A DNA stretch of 64,000 nt from a virus (IMGVR_UViG_3300028388_004484:1-64000); one strand, 5' to 3'. Shown: positions 24,335 through 32,381, numbered from the stretch's first letter. The notes: generated by a model from the sequence alone, not told the origin. Numbers and translations: made by a program.

Positions 24335-24542
24335 AATGCTTTATTCGCTACTGTCATCTAAAGGTATGACCGCCGACATAGAAATCCAGCCGTCGAAAGC
24401 GCATGAATATATCCGGGTGTCAATCCGGAAGGACTTCCGCCGTATATCCGTCCGGATAACGGCCGAAGAATTCCGACAGGCGTTCGAAGGGGCGGGTGTT
24501 ATTCAAAAGAAAATCATTGCCGGCATTGCGGCCCTGGAATAG
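24324..24542 (+). CDS. Small basic protein (unknown)
   Basis: 72 residues, rich in Arg and Ile (YIRVSIRKDFRRISVRITAE). Overlap with the preceding gene suggests coupling. No family recognised. It is the last gene before the putative attachment region. Confidence 0.55.
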   Translation: MTIEMLYSLLSSKGMTADIEIQPSKAHEYIRVSIRKDFRRISVRITAEEFRQAFEGAGVIQKKIIAGIAALE

Positions 24543-24556
24543 CCGTGTGCATTTTG

Positions 24557-24777
24557 TTTTCTTACGATTTTCTTACACGCAAAAGTTTAGTTTTTACTAA
24601 ACTTCTGTCGCTCAATAATTTTACTTTCCGGTCCTGTAGTTCAAGGGATAGAACGACCTTTACCTTCTTTTGCTTCTTCCTGCCTTTAAAATGCCGTTTT
24701 AAATAAGGCCGGATCGCTTTTTTGAAGCGGTAGAAAGCAGCAGGGGCTTGTTCGGTTCTTACCTATTTCTTACATTT
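24557..24777. other. Putative phage attachment region with tRNA 5' half
   Basis: Directly upstream of the integrase. It holds TTTTCTTAC at 24,557 and 24,568, TTCTTAC again at 24,757 and 24,768 (possible arm-type sites), a perfect hairpin AAGTTTAGT-TTTT-ACTAAACTT (24,583-24,604), and GGTCCTG-TA-GTTC-AAGGGATA-GAAC (24,630-24,654), which is the acceptor and D-arm of a tRNA (Arg-like). No matching 3' half is seen, so the tRNA piece is probably att identity rather than a gene. Confidence 0.5.
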
Positions 24778-24792
24778 GAAAAAAAGCAAGAC

Positions 24793-26010
24793 ATGAAAAT
24801 TAACTTCCGATGGAACCGGCGGAAGAAAACCGACGGCCGCGGCCGGGCGCCGGTAGAACTCCGAATTTATATTAATGGCCTGGAAAGGTACGTAAATACC
24901 GGGATACTTTTAAAGGCCGGGCAGTGGAACGGGAAAGTGCAGCGGTCGAAAGATCACCCCGAAGCCGCTGCAATAAACCTTCGTTTGTCTGACCTGGAAA
25001 ATAGGGCCTTCCGGTTTTATCATTCCCGCCTTTCCGAAGGGCTTCCCCTTTCGGCCGGATCCGTCAAAGATTTTTTAGAAGGGAACATCCAGCGGCCAGA
25101 AGAACTTATATCTTTTATCGAAGATATGATCCGGATGAACCCGAAGGGCCTTTCCGAAGGAACGCTTAAGCAGCGGCGAACGATGGTCGCTTACCTTCGG
25201 GACTTCCGGCGCCAGATCCCTTTTTCGGAAGTCGATGGATATTTTGTTACGGCCTTTGAAGGGTATCTTCGTAAATTTGAAGATAACTACGGGGCAGGCT
25301 CGCGAACCCGGGGCGCAAAAAAACTTTCGGGCAACTACATTTCTTCCCTTCTTTCGATCCTGAAAATTTATACCGGGGAAGCGATGCGGCAAGGCATAAT
25401 TCGTGCGGATCCCTTTATCGGAATTAGGATCCAAAAAACTAAAAGCGAACGTACCTACCTGACGATGGAAGAGATTAAAGCCTTTTCCCGGGTAACAATG
25501 CCGGGCCGGCGTGCCCGCTTCGAAGAAAGCATGGATAAATTTTTATTCTGCGCATATACAGGCCTTCGATATTCGGATTTAATTGACCTGAAAGGGAAAC
25601 ATATTAAAACGTCGATTGGCGGTCTTAGGCTCGTTAAAAAGCCGTTAAAGACAAAACGAGTTGGAACGACGATTAATCTTCCCTTATATTCTCTTTTTTG
25701 GGGACGGCCCGAAGCGATCGTTAAAAAATGGATGGAAGGGAAGCGGCCTAAAGATTCCCTGGCGCCCGGGCTTGACCTTTCAACTTACAATAATCATTTA
25801 AATGAGATTGCTCAAGCTGCCGGGATCCGGAAGCGGGTAACAAGCCATGCGGCCCGGCATACCTTTGCGATGATCCTATTAAACGATTTCCGCTTCCCTG
25901 TCGAATACGTCCGGCGGCTGATGGGGCATTCTGATATTTCGACAACGGAAGTATACGCAAAACTTACCGATCAAAGCTTAGATAGGCTTATCGATTCAGC
26001 TTTTGAATAA
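24793..26010 (+). CDS. int: Tyrosine recombinase (integrase)
   Basis: 405 residues from MKINFRWNRR, preceded by the AAAAGCAAG leader. The N-terminus has the arm-binding domain usual in Bacteroidota integrases, then a SAM-like core-binding domain. Catalytic residues are Arg259 (GLRYSD), His352-x-x-Arg355 (HAARH), His379 (MGHSD) and Tyr388 (VYAKL). It would integrate phage DNA, probably at the adjacent tRNA-like site. It is not an integron integrase, as no extra IntI-type insertion is seen. Confidence 0.92.
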   Translation: MKINFRWNRRKKTDGRGRAPVELRIYINGLERYVNTGILLKAGQWNGKVQRSKDHPEAAAINLRLSDLENRAFRFYHSRLSEGLPLSAGSVKDFLEGNIQRPEELISFIEDMIRMNPKGLSEGTLKQRRTMVAYLRDFRRQIPFSEVDGYFVTAFEGYLRKFEDNYGAGSRTRGAKKLSGNYISSLLSILKIYTGEAMRQGIIRADPFIGIRIQKTKSERTYLTMEEIKAFSRVTMPGRRARFEESMDKFLFCAYTGLRYSDLIDLKGKHIKTSIGGLRLVKKPLKTKRVGTTINLPLYSLFWGRPEAIVKKWMEGKRPKDSLAPGLDLSTYNNHLNEIAQAAGIRKRVTSHAARHTFAMILLNDFRFPVEYVRRLMGHSDISTTEVYAKLTDQSLDRLIDSAFE

Positions 26011-26039
26011 TCCGCTTCATTTTTTGAAGCGGATTATTC
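26005..26039 (+). terminator. Integrase terminator
   Basis: GAATAATCCGCTTCA pairs perfectly with TGAAGCGGATTATTC over five T, overlapping the integrase stop. The stem holds the same ATCCGC word as the class A promoters. Confidence 0.7.
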
Positions 26040-26095
26040 AACTTTTAGGATTCATTTCGTCTAATATAGTGGATGGAATAAATTGTATCTTTTTT

Positions 26096-26129
26096 GCCCC
26101 GGTGGTTTTGCACGTCGCCGGGGCTTTTT
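26096..26129 (+). terminator. Second hairpin in the post-integrase gap
   Basis: GCCCCGG and CCGGGGC with TTTTT after the stem. TATCTTTT at 26,086 could be a -7 box but lacks a -33 box. No gene is seen between 26,011 and 26,290. Confidence 0.55.
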
Positions 26130-26217
26130 CTTTGCCCTTCCTTACGCTTTTTTTGTTTTGGCGATCTTGGCGTTAATGGCGTGCGCCAAAAAGGCCAAGA
26201 ACTTTTTTTCATCTTTT

Positions 26218-26260
26218 TTGTCAAAATATTTAGACAACTGAAAAGAAGGCATTAACTTAG
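26218..26260 (+). promoter_or_regulatory. Class B promoter
   Basis: TTGTCAAAATATTTAGACAA is a dyad over the -33 position (TTTA instead of TTTG). TAACTTAG at 26,253-26,260 is the -7 box, spacer 20. It drives the 26,291 gene. Confidence 0.7.
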
Positions 26261-26290
26261 CATCATTGAAAAACAAAAAAGCGACTACGT

Positions 26291-27061
26291 ATGAACCGGA
26301 TCGAAAAAACAATGGGGCGCCTTCGGGCACTCCCCGCTTCCGAAAAAAGGAAGCTTCTTCGCGGCCTTCGGGATTCTTACCTTGAACTTGGCGCCGAAAA
26401 AGGCCTTAAGGGTTTTACCTACGACGGGGAACCGATCGAAGGTTTCCTTCCGCGGCAATATGAGTATATGAAAATTTCGGATGTAACCGGCGCCCGGATC
26501 CGGCACTTTCTCTGTGTCGACGGCCTTACGTTTCATCCGTCGGAGTTGTGGCCGAAGATGTCGAATTCCGAAATAGCTTCCGCGGCCCGGGAAGCCGAAG
26601 AACGGGAACGGAAAGCCGAAGGGTATATTTCAGAATTAAAACGGCGCGGGTGGATCGACGCCGTTCGGGATTGTGTGTATACGGCCCGGGCGCTAGGCTT
26701 TGAAATTACACCGTGGGAATATACCGGCTGGGCAGTCCTTCCGGAATGGCGGTTTATTAACCGGGAAAACGGCGCGAACCGGCTTTTGTCGCAGTACTGC
26801 CATGGGATATACCCGGAAGTTATCCGCTTCGATCATTCCAGGGACTGGCAGATAATTGACCACGCCCCTATTTCCCGCCTTTTCCCCGCCCAGGATCGCT
26901 ACCTTTATCGCCTGGAAAATATCAAAACCGGCACCGTTTCTGGTAAAAAAGATTTCTTCCGGCCGGAAGAAGTAAAAGAGTTAAACAAACGAATGGCGGA
27001 AATCGAAGCCCCTTACCGTTATTACCCATATTCGGAATATTCGGAAAAAAATAAAAAATAA
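26291..27061 (+). CDS. Unknown protein, class B regulon
   Basis: 256 residues, helical and charged in the first half (a coiled coil near 98-118), with a Trp/Tyr-rich second half (FEITPWEYTGWAVLPEWRF). No catalytic motif recognised. It has its own class B promoter. Confidence 0.65.
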   Translation: MNRIEKTMGRLRALPASEKRKLLRGLRDSYLELGAEKGLKGFTYDGEPIEGFLPRQYEYMKISDVTGARIRHFLCVDGLTFHPSELWPKMSNSEIASAAREAEERERKAEGYISELKRRGWIDAVRDCVYTARALGFEITPWEYTGWAVLPEWRFINRENGANRLLSQYCHGIYPEVIRFDHSRDWQIIDHAPISRLFPAQDRYLYRLENIKTGTVSGKKDFFRPEEVKELNKRMAEIEAPYRYYPYSEYSEKNKK

Positions 27062-27063
27062 AT

Positions 27064-27104
27064 GTCAAAAAGCTTTGACGGTCCAAGCTAAAGCATTAAC
27101 TTAG
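27064..27104 (+). promoter_or_regulatory. Class B promoter
   Basis: GTCAAAAAGCTTTGAC dyad with TTTG at 27,074; TAACTTAG at 27,097-27,104; spacer 19. It precedes the 27,132 gene, which has the ACAAGTTAAAATG leader. Confidence 0.8.
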
Positions 27105-27131
27105 CATCATTGAAAACAAAAACAAGTTAAA

Positions 27132-27335
27132 ATGAATTACTTTGAAGATCCCTTAAGAATCATTAGAATCAAAATTGGTGAACTTGAAATGGCCCTTCGC
27201 TACGAATACGGCTTCGACCCGGAACCTGTAAAGGAAGAAATCCGGATCCTAAAGGCGGAACTTCGCGAAAAGGAAGCGGCCCTGGAATACGAAGAAGAAA
27301 TCCGCCGCATGGACACGGACTATCCGCTGGACTAA
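27132..27335 (+). CDS. Small acidic coiled-coil protein
   Basis: 67 residues, nearly all helix with heptads (EPVKEEIRILKAELREKEAA). About one third Glu plus Asp, with Glu as GAA. A TTCG terminator follows, so this is a promoter-gene-terminator module. Confidence 0.65.
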   Translation: MNYFEDPLRIIRIKIGELEMALRYEYGFDPEPVKEEIRILKAELREKEAALEYEEEIRRMDTDYPLD

Positions 27336-27358
27336 GGGTTAAATAACGGTTAATATTT

Positions 27359-27380
27359 GGGGCTTCGGCCCCTTTTTTTT
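27359..27380 (+). terminator. TTCG-loop terminator
   Basis: GGGGC-TTCG-GCCCC then eight T. Confidence 0.85.
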
Positions 27381-27396
27381 ATGCAAAAGCAATGAT

Positions 27397-27585
27397 ATGA
27401 ACTACGGCGAATGGCAAATTAAAGTAGATAGCCTTATTTTCAAAAGGCAAAAAAGGCGTCCTGGTGGCTATAAGAAAAGCCGGTGGCGGTCCGGCGGAAC
27501 CGTCTTTATTTCTATGTACAAAGAAGGGTTAAGCCCGGAAAATGCCGCTTTCTTATGGGGATTAAATCACATTAAACGGAAATGA
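27397..27585 (+). CDS. Small basic protein (unknown)
   Basis: 62 residues, with KRQKRRPGGYKKSRWRSGG, likely nucleic-acid binding by charge, and a C-terminal helix ENAAFLWGLNHIKRK. No family recognised. Confidence 0.55.
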   Translation: MNYGEWQIKVDSLIFKRQKRRPGGYKKSRWRSGGTVFISMYKEGLSPENAAFLWGLNHIKRK

Positions 27586-27596
27586 TGCACGACTTT

Positions 27597-27640
27597 AATA
27601 TCCGCTTTATTTGAAAAGGCGGATATTATTCCTATCTTTG
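27597..27640 (+). promoter_or_regulatory. Class A promoter
   Basis: AATATCCGC and GCGGATATT form a perfect 9-bp dyad around TTTG (27,610); TATCTTTG at 27,633-27,640; spacer 19. The start codon at 27,645 lies only 4 bases after the -7 box, so this mRNA may be almost leaderless. Confidence 0.85.
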
Positions 27641-27644
27641 CCCT

Positions 27645-28034
27645 ATGCTTAGGAAAATAAAAAAGTTGGTTGACTGGCGGGCGATTTATCTAGTGTATAC
27701 GACGGCGAAACGCGGCCGGGTAAAAATCGGAATTACCGGCTGGCTGTGGCTTCGCTCGGAGCAGATTGACGAAAGTATAAAGGGATCGAAGGAACGGCCG
27801 TTTTTCTGGGGCTACACTTTGGCATCTGAATTCCTTGAAAAAAAAGTACTTCATTCCCGCTTTCGGAAAAGGCGGAAGCCGTGGAAGGGATCCGGAAGAA
27901 CCGAATGGTTTGATTTAGGGATTTTGGGAACAATAGAAGCCATCTTTTGGATAACCATTTTTAGCTTTTTAAGCTGGGCGATCCTTATTCTTTTTTCCGC
28001 CTTCGTTTTTATTCAATTATTCGAAATATTATAA
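27645..28034 (+). CDS. GIY-YIG-like (T5orf172/MUG113) protein with membrane tail
   Basis: 129 residues. IYLVYTT (14-20), VKIGITGW (26-33) and LHSRFRKRRKPWKGSGRTEWF match the T5orf172/MUG113 branch of the GIY-YIG nuclease superfamily. The last 35 residues are strongly hydrophobic (WITIFSFLSWAILILFSAF), enough for one or two membrane helices, which is unusual for this fold. It may act on DNA at the membrane during injection or exclusion; that is speculation. Confidence 0.7.
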   Translation: MLRKIKKLVDWRAIYLVYTTAKRGRVKIGITGWLWLRSEQIDESIKGSKERPFFWGYTLASEFLEKKVLHSRFRKRRKPWKGSGRTEWFDLGILGTIEAIFWITIFSFLSWAILILFSAFVFIQLFEIL

Positions 28035-28044
28035 AATTAAAATT

Positions 28045-28722
28045 ATGTTCCTGGATAAAGTAAAAGAATTTCACAATGCGTTTGGCCTTCCCGTTAAGGA
28101 ATCTTTTTTCATCCCTTACATTGACCGGATCCGACTTCGCCGGAAATTGATACAGGAAGAAGTTAAAGAGTTTAACGAAAAGGGCATAAGCCTGGAAGCC
28201 CGGGCGAAGGAACTCATGGATATAATCTACGTTCTGGCCGGCGCGGCCCTGGAATTCGGCATCGTCGAACCCTTTAAGGCGGCCGAACGGGTATCCCTTC
28301 GGGTATACAATGTGCATTCGGCCGACTTCGGCCATTCGGCCCATCCGAATGAATTCCAATTTAGGACATTCAACGATCAGTTTTCCTTTTATACCCCGGC
28401 CCTGGCATCGGCGATGGGTCACGGGAATCAGGAAAGCGCCGTATCATCCATAAACGGACTTCTTTTCGAAGCCGTCGGAATGGCTACGGCCATGAATCTT
28501 TTCGGCCTTGAAGAAAAGTTTTTGGAAGTTCACCGATCGAATATGTCAAAAACGATCAGAAGCTTAAAAGAAGCCGAAGCAGAAGCCGAATACTACACCA
28601 TCGAAAAAGGCGTCCCCACGGCGCCGCATAAAGCCCACAATGGATTTTACTTAATCAAAAGGAAGTCCGACGGGAAGGTATTAAAGCCCCGAACTTATTC
28701 ACCTGCAAAAATAACGATATGA
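28045..28722 (+). CDS. MazG-like nucleotide pyrophosphohydrolase
   Basis: 225 residues. QEEVKEFNEKG and then ELMDIIYVLAGAA give the E-E-x-x-E...E-x-x-D metal site of the MazG/PRA-PH all-alpha pyrophosphohydrolases. A second helical half (NGLLFEAVGMATAMNLFGLE) resembles another copy with fewer acidic residues. It probably cleaves (d)NTPs or an alarmone-type signal, a common phage tactic. The next gene overlaps by 4 bp. Confidence 0.75.
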   Translation: MFLDKVKEFHNAFGLPVKESFFIPYIDRIRLRRKLIQEEVKEFNEKGISLEARAKELMDIIYVLAGAALEFGIVEPFKAAERVSLRVYNVHSADFGHSAHPNEFQFRTFNDQFSFYTPALASAMGHGNQESAVSSINGLLFEAVGMATAMNLFGLEEKFLEVHRSNMSKTIRSLKEAEAEAEYYTIEKGVPTAPHKAHNGFYLIKRKSDGKVLKPRTYSPAKITI

Positions 28723-28943
28723 GTACTGTCGGCAAGCATTTCAATGAACAGGAAGCCCGGGGATTAATCCGGGCAATTTTCGGATCCTACTTAAGCCGAA
28801 ACGTTCGAAACCTTAAGCGGATCCTTTCAAACCTTTTTTTAGAAGAAGAAATCCTTTGGAAGCTTCGGGAAGATGGGTATTTGAAATTTTTAGAATTCGG
28901 CCCTTCGGATAACGAAAAGCATTTCGAACGCAGAATAAATTAA
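28719..28943 (+). CDS. Small helical protein (unknown)
   Basis: 74 residues, ATGA overlap with the MazG-like gene. Basic, helical (SRNVRNLKRILSNLFLEE). No family recognised. Confidence 0.55.
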   Translation: MSTVGKHFNEQEARGLIRAIFGSYLSRNVRNLKRILSNLFLEEEILWKLREDGYLKFLEFGPSDNEKHFERRIN

Positions 28944-28949
28944 GAACCA

Positions 28950-29567
28950 ATGAAGATTTTATTTTTTGATACGGAAACGACGGGCGTTCCCGCGAACTAC
29001 AAGTCGGAACCAAAGTACTGGCCACGCCTTGTTCAGCTTTCTTTTATCGTCACTGACGAAAATGGGAATCGATTCTTGGAAGCGGACCATATCGTTAAGC
29101 CGAAAGGCTTCCAAATCCCGAAGGACGCAAGCGACATCCACGGCATTTCCCACGAAAAAGCTACGAAAATTGGGCAGCCCCTGGAAGCGGTCCTTCGGTC
29201 CTTCGGGCAGCACTTTAAAGCCGCCGATCTTATTGTTGCACACAATTACCATTTTGATCGACACATTGTCGACGGCGAATTTTACCGGGTATGGAATAAG
29301 TATTTTATGCCGCTCCGCCCTTCCTTCTGTACCATGAAGGCAACGACGGAATGGATGGCCCTTCCCGGCCGCTACGGTTTTAAATTCCCGAAGTTGACGG
29401 AACTTTATTTAAAGCTTTTTGACCGGGAATTCGATAACCAGCATAATGCCCTTTTTGATACACAGGCAACGGTCGACATCTATTTCGAACTTGTCCGGCG
29501 GGAAATTATCCCGGCGCCGGAAACCTTTCTTTTAGTTGCAAAAAAGCTGGGCGCGACCCAAGAATAA
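28950..29567 (+). CDS. DnaQ-like 3'-5' exonuclease
   Basis: 205 residues of the DEDD exonuclease fold. Exo I is FFDTETTG (Asp7, Glu9), Exo II lies in VAHNYHFDRHI, and Exo III is HNALFDTQATVD, giving the DEDDh type. It could proofread phage replication or degrade DNA. It stands alone without a polymerase gene in this window. Confidence 0.88.
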   Translation: MKILFFDTETTGVPANYKSEPKYWPRLVQLSFIVTDENGNRFLEADHIVKPKGFQIPKDASDIHGISHEKATKIGQPLEAVLRSFGQHFKAADLIVAHNYHFDRHIVDGEFYRVWNKYFMPLRPSFCTMKATTEWMALPGRYGFKFPKLTELYLKLFDREFDNQHNALFDTQATVDIYFELVRREIIPAPETFLLVAKKLGATQE

Positions 29568-29568
29568 T

Positions 29569-29772
29569 ATGGAATACCTTTTAACCGCACTCCTTTTCGC
29601 TTTATTTATGACCTTTATCTTTTCTCCTTTCCTTAGCGGATCCGGAAAGGAAGAAAAAAAATCGAAGTACGCCTTTCGCAGGGATCCTTCTAAACGGTCA
29701 ACGCGCCGGAAGCCGAAGCGCCGGATGCACGTTTTCATAAAGGAAGGGAAAAACAACCATAAACCGTTATGA
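29569..29772 (+). CDS. Small membrane protein before the amidase
   Basis: 67 residues: an N-terminal helix (MEYLLTALLFALFMTFIF), then a very basic tail (KRSTRRKPKRR). It overlaps the amidase start by 4 bp, so a holin-like or lysis-helper role is plausible. Confidence 0.55.
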   Translation: MEYLLTALLFALFMTFIFSPFLSGSGKEEKKSKYAFRRDPSKRSTRRKPKRRMHVFIKEGKNNHKPL

Positions 29773-30395
29773 TATTTATACTTGACGCCGGCCACGGGGG
29801 AATAGATCCTTTCGGCCGCTATACTACAAAAGGGAAAAGTTTTACACACGCGGAAGGGACCTTCCACCGCGGTAAAACTTTTTACGAAGGCGTTTTTAAT
29901 CGAAGGCTAACGGATATAGTCTTTGATTCCTTGAAAGAATTTAATATACCTGTTGTAAAAGTTTACCATGATTATCTGGATTTAGATCTTTCCTTACGGG
30001 TATACCGGGCGAACGGCTTTTACAATAAGTTTGGCGATGGCGTTTTAATAAGTAATCATGCAAATGCAAGTCATGCACATACGGCCCGGGGATTTGAAGT
30101 TTTTTCAGGTCCTGGATTCTCGCAATCTGATAAGATAGCGGATGAATACTTCCGCAATGTAAAGGATTTTTTAGGCGATTGCATTCAATACCGGCCGGGC
30201 GGATCCACGGCAGGGAAGGAAGCGAATTTTTTCCTTCTCCGAAACTTTGACGGCCCGGCTATCCTGGCCGAACATCTTTTCTTCGATAACTACGACGATG
30301 CCATTCTTTTAATGGATCCTATTATTATCGAAAAGTTCGCACAAGCACAGGTACAAACCATTTTAGATATTTATTATGACCGTAGAAGAATTTAG
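29769..30395 (+). CDS. N-acetylmuramoyl-L-alanine amidase (endolysin)
   Basis: 208 residues of the Amidase_3 family. Zinc ligands and catalytic residues are visible: His9 (DAGHGG), Glu40, His97 (SNHANA) and Glu168 (ILAEHL). It cleaves the peptide side chain from peptidoglycan at lysis. There is no signal peptide, so a holin is needed; one lies at 35.7 kb. The holin and endolysin are unusually far apart. Confidence 0.9.
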   Translation: MIFILDAGHGGIDPFGRYTTKGKSFTHAEGTFHRGKTFYEGVFNRRLTDIVFDSLKEFNIPVVKVYHDYLDLDLSLRVYRANGFYNKFGDGVLISNHANASHAHTARGFEVFSGPGFSQSDKIADEYFRNVKDFLGDCIQYRPGGSTAGKEANFFLLRNFDGPAILAEHLFFDNYDDAILLMDPIIIEKFAQAQVQTILDIYYDRRRI

Positions 30396-31056
30396 AAATT
30401 TGCAACGGAAGGCGGACCCCTTCGCCCCCTTATTTCCTGACCTTTCGGAAACCGCCGGTAAGGTCATTATTGGATTCGACCCCCACGCTTCCACGCCGGG
30501 CGTTGCCGCCTACGATGCCAGGGAGGGAAAGGTACACGCCTTCGAAACGATAAAAAAGGCGGACATGAAAGAATGGTTAGAAAAGACGTTATCCGTGCCG
30601 GGTTTTTACGAAAGGGCCTTCGCCCGGGTAGAAATGCCGACCCGACAAACGACCTACGGCCACATTCAGCGTATGACGAAAGCCGCCGGCCGGAATCGCT
30701 TTTCTTCGAAGTTCGAAAAGCAAGTGTTTGGGATAATATGGAATTCGTCGAAGGGCGAAACGATCGCCGAAGATTTTATTGAGATCCTAAAGTCTTGCGC
30801 GGTCCCTTTCGAAGTTGTCCGAAGTGACGACCGTATTAATTGCGAAACGCTAAGATACGCTAAGGGGAAAAGCGGTCCGGCCCTTGAAACTTATTTTTCA
30901 ACTCGCGCGCTGAAAACCGGCTTCCGGATCTTTCCTTCGAAGATGAAAGCAGAAACGGCCCGTCATTTTTACGGAACCCGGAAGCCTGGAAATAAAGAAA
31001 GTCGTGACGCCCTACTTTTATCCTTCCCGGAAGTGATTTATAAAAAATTCGGGTAA
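30376..31056 (+). CDS. RuvC-like Holliday junction resolvase
   Basis: 226 residues of the RNase H-like fold. Acidic residues Asp35 (IIGFDPHAS), Glu86 (ARVEMP) and Asp211 (SRDALLLSF) match RuvC-type resolvases. It would resolve branched DNA before packaging. It overlaps the amidase by 20 bp. Confidence 0.75.
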   Translation: MTVEEFRNLQRKADPFAPLFPDLSETAGKVIIGFDPHASTPGVAAYDAREGKVHAFETIKKADMKEWLEKTLSVPGFYERAFARVEMPTRQTTYGHIQRMTKAAGRNRFSSKFEKQVFGIIWNSSKGETIAEDFIEILKSCAVPFEVVRSDDRINCETLRYAKGKSGPALETYFSTRALKTGFRIFPSKMKAETARHFYGTRKPGNKESRDALLLSFPEVIYKKFG

Positions 31057-31068
31057 TTATGCGGATTA

Positions 31069-31100
31069 TTTGATATTTCAATTAATAAAACGTACATTTG
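31069..31100 (+). promoter_or_regulatory. Class A-like promoter for a short transcript
   Basis: GCGGATTATTTGATATTTC has TTTG at 31,069; TACATTTG at 31,093-31,100; spacer 20. A terminator follows about 25 bases after the -7 box. Confidence 0.65.
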
Positions 31101-31104
31101 CCAT

Positions 31105-31157
31105 GTTCCATTTCACTTGCTTCCCGGGTAGGATTTAATCCTTCCCGGTTTTTTTTT
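31105..31157 (+). ncRNA. Candidate very short RNA (promoter to terminator)
   Basis: About 50 nt from the predicted start to the end of the hairpin CCGGGTAGGAT-TTA-ATCCTTCCCGG plus nine T. It holds only an 8-codon frame (ATGTTCCATTTC...TAG). It could be a small RNA, a leader peptide, or just insulation between two operons. Confidence 0.4.
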
Positions 31158-31186
31158 GCCCTTCGCATTATTTTATATTCAGTTTA

Positions 31187-31217
31187 TTTGATATTTCGGA
31201 TTTTTCACTTATCTTTA
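31187..31217 (+). promoter_or_regulatory. Class A promoter for the ERF operon
   Basis: AGTTTATTTGATATTTCGGAT with TTTG at 31,187; TATCTTTA at 31,210-31,217; spacer 19. The left dyad arm is degenerate. Confidence 0.75.
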
Positions 31218-31239
31218 CGACGAACTTAAAAAATAGGCC

Positions 31240-31440
31240 ATGTCGAAGGAATCCGAAAAAGTACTTGATATAATTTTTTTACACCAGGACTTGTGCGCCG
31301 AACTTTCTCCGCCGGAAGGTCAAGAAAGCTTTACCCGTGCCGAACTGATGGCCTGGAATAGAATAATGATCCGGCTTATGGCCGCTAAAGGATACTTGGA
31401 TTTTAAAAAAATACCGGAAAATTACTTCTTCCCATTCTAA
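31240..31440 (+). CDS. Small protein before ERF (unknown)
   Basis: 66 residues, helical, with an early ESEKVLDIIFLHQDLCAEL. First gene after the class A promoter, 17 bp before ERF. Confidence 0.6.
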   Translation: MSKESEKVLDIIFLHQDLCAELSPPEGQESFTRAELMAWNRIMIRLMAAKGYLDFKKIPENYFFPF

Positions 31441-31457
31441 AACTAAAAAGCAAGAAA

Positions 31458-32309
31458 ATGCGAACTTCTGAATCTATTAAGAACCTTTCAAAGGCCCTGG
31501 TAGCCTTTCATTCTTCCGTCGGGCCTATACCCCGGACCGCTGTAAATCCTTACCACAATAGCCGATACGCGCCGCTGGGCGTCATCCTGGCCGCCATCCG
31601 GGAACCGCTTTCAAAAAGCGGCCTTTCGGTAACCCAATGGCCGGAAGGCAAGAACGCCCTTACTACTCGCTTGCTGCATGAATCAGGCGAATGGATGGAA
31701 GCGACCTACGAAATGACGCCGAAAAAACAAGACCCGCAGGGCGAAGGATCCGCCATTACCTATATGCGGCGCTACGCTTTGGGTGGCATCCTTTCGCTTG
31801 AAATTGAAGATGATGACGACGGCAACACGGCCACCGCCTTAAGTCAAAAAAAACCGGCAGCGCGGGCACGGCAAAACAATGGAAAAACCGGAAATTCCGA
31901 TAAGTCCAAAAATTCCGGTAAGTCGAAAAAGCCGGACCGCTTTACAAAAGTCATGGCGGAACGGAACCGGGAAAAGCTTTCCGCGCAGGTCAAAAAGGAT
32001 GGCGCCGATAAGGTCATCGAAGCGATAAAAGAAACGTACCCGAAAGGGATCGAACCGACGGCGGCAGCTTTTATCCGGGCATTAACCGAAATCAAAAAGC
32101 CGAAAGAAAATACGCCGAAGCGAAAGGGTGCCTTTACGCTTCCTTTGTTACAGGAGAACCGGGAAAGTATTATCAAAATGTTATCTGAAAGTCGCCTGGA
32201 CGAAGTTCTTCTTAAGCTTGGTGGCGGTTACGAAGATGGCGTTACCCCGGAAGCTTCCGCGGCCCTTATCGACATTTCTAAAAAGATAGCCGAAAAGGCG
32301 AATGCCTAA
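31458..32309 (+). CDS. ERF-family ssDNA-annealing recombinase
   Basis: 283 residues. The N-terminal 130 residues (NPYHNSRYAPLGVILAAIRE, LLHESGEWMEATYEM, SAITYMRRYALGGILSLE) are a typical ERF core. The rest is a Lys-rich linker and a small helical C-terminal domain. ERF proteins pair homologous single strands, often with a partner exonuclease and SSB. SSB is at 19.1 kb. Confidence 0.88.
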   Translation: MRTSESIKNLSKALVAFHSSVGPIPRTAVNPYHNSRYAPLGVILAAIREPLSKSGLSVTQWPEGKNALTTRLLHESGEWMEATYEMTPKKQDPQGEGSAITYMRRYALGGILSLEIEDDDDGNTATALSQKKPAARARQNNGKTGNSDKSKNSGKSKKPDRFTKVMAERNREKLSAQVKKDGADKVIEAIKETYPKGIEPTAAAFIRALTEIKKPKENTPKRKGAFTLPLLQENRESIIKMLSESRLDEVLLKLGGGYEDGVTPEASAALIDISKKIAEKANA

Positions 32310-32325
32310 AGATATTCTGGTTTCC

Positions 32326-32381
32326 GCAGGCGGCCCCCTTTCCTTTCCTTCGATAGCCACCGGCCGCCTGCCTTTTTTTTT
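32326..32381 (+). terminator. Terminator after ERF
   Basis: GCAGGCGGCC pairs perfectly with GGCCGCCTGC over a 26-nt loop, then a T run. Confidence 0.75.

Noticed and set aside
24630-24660. Functional tRNA gene
   Set aside because: Only the acceptor 5' strand and D-arm are present; no anticodon or T-arm and no pairing 3' strand follow.
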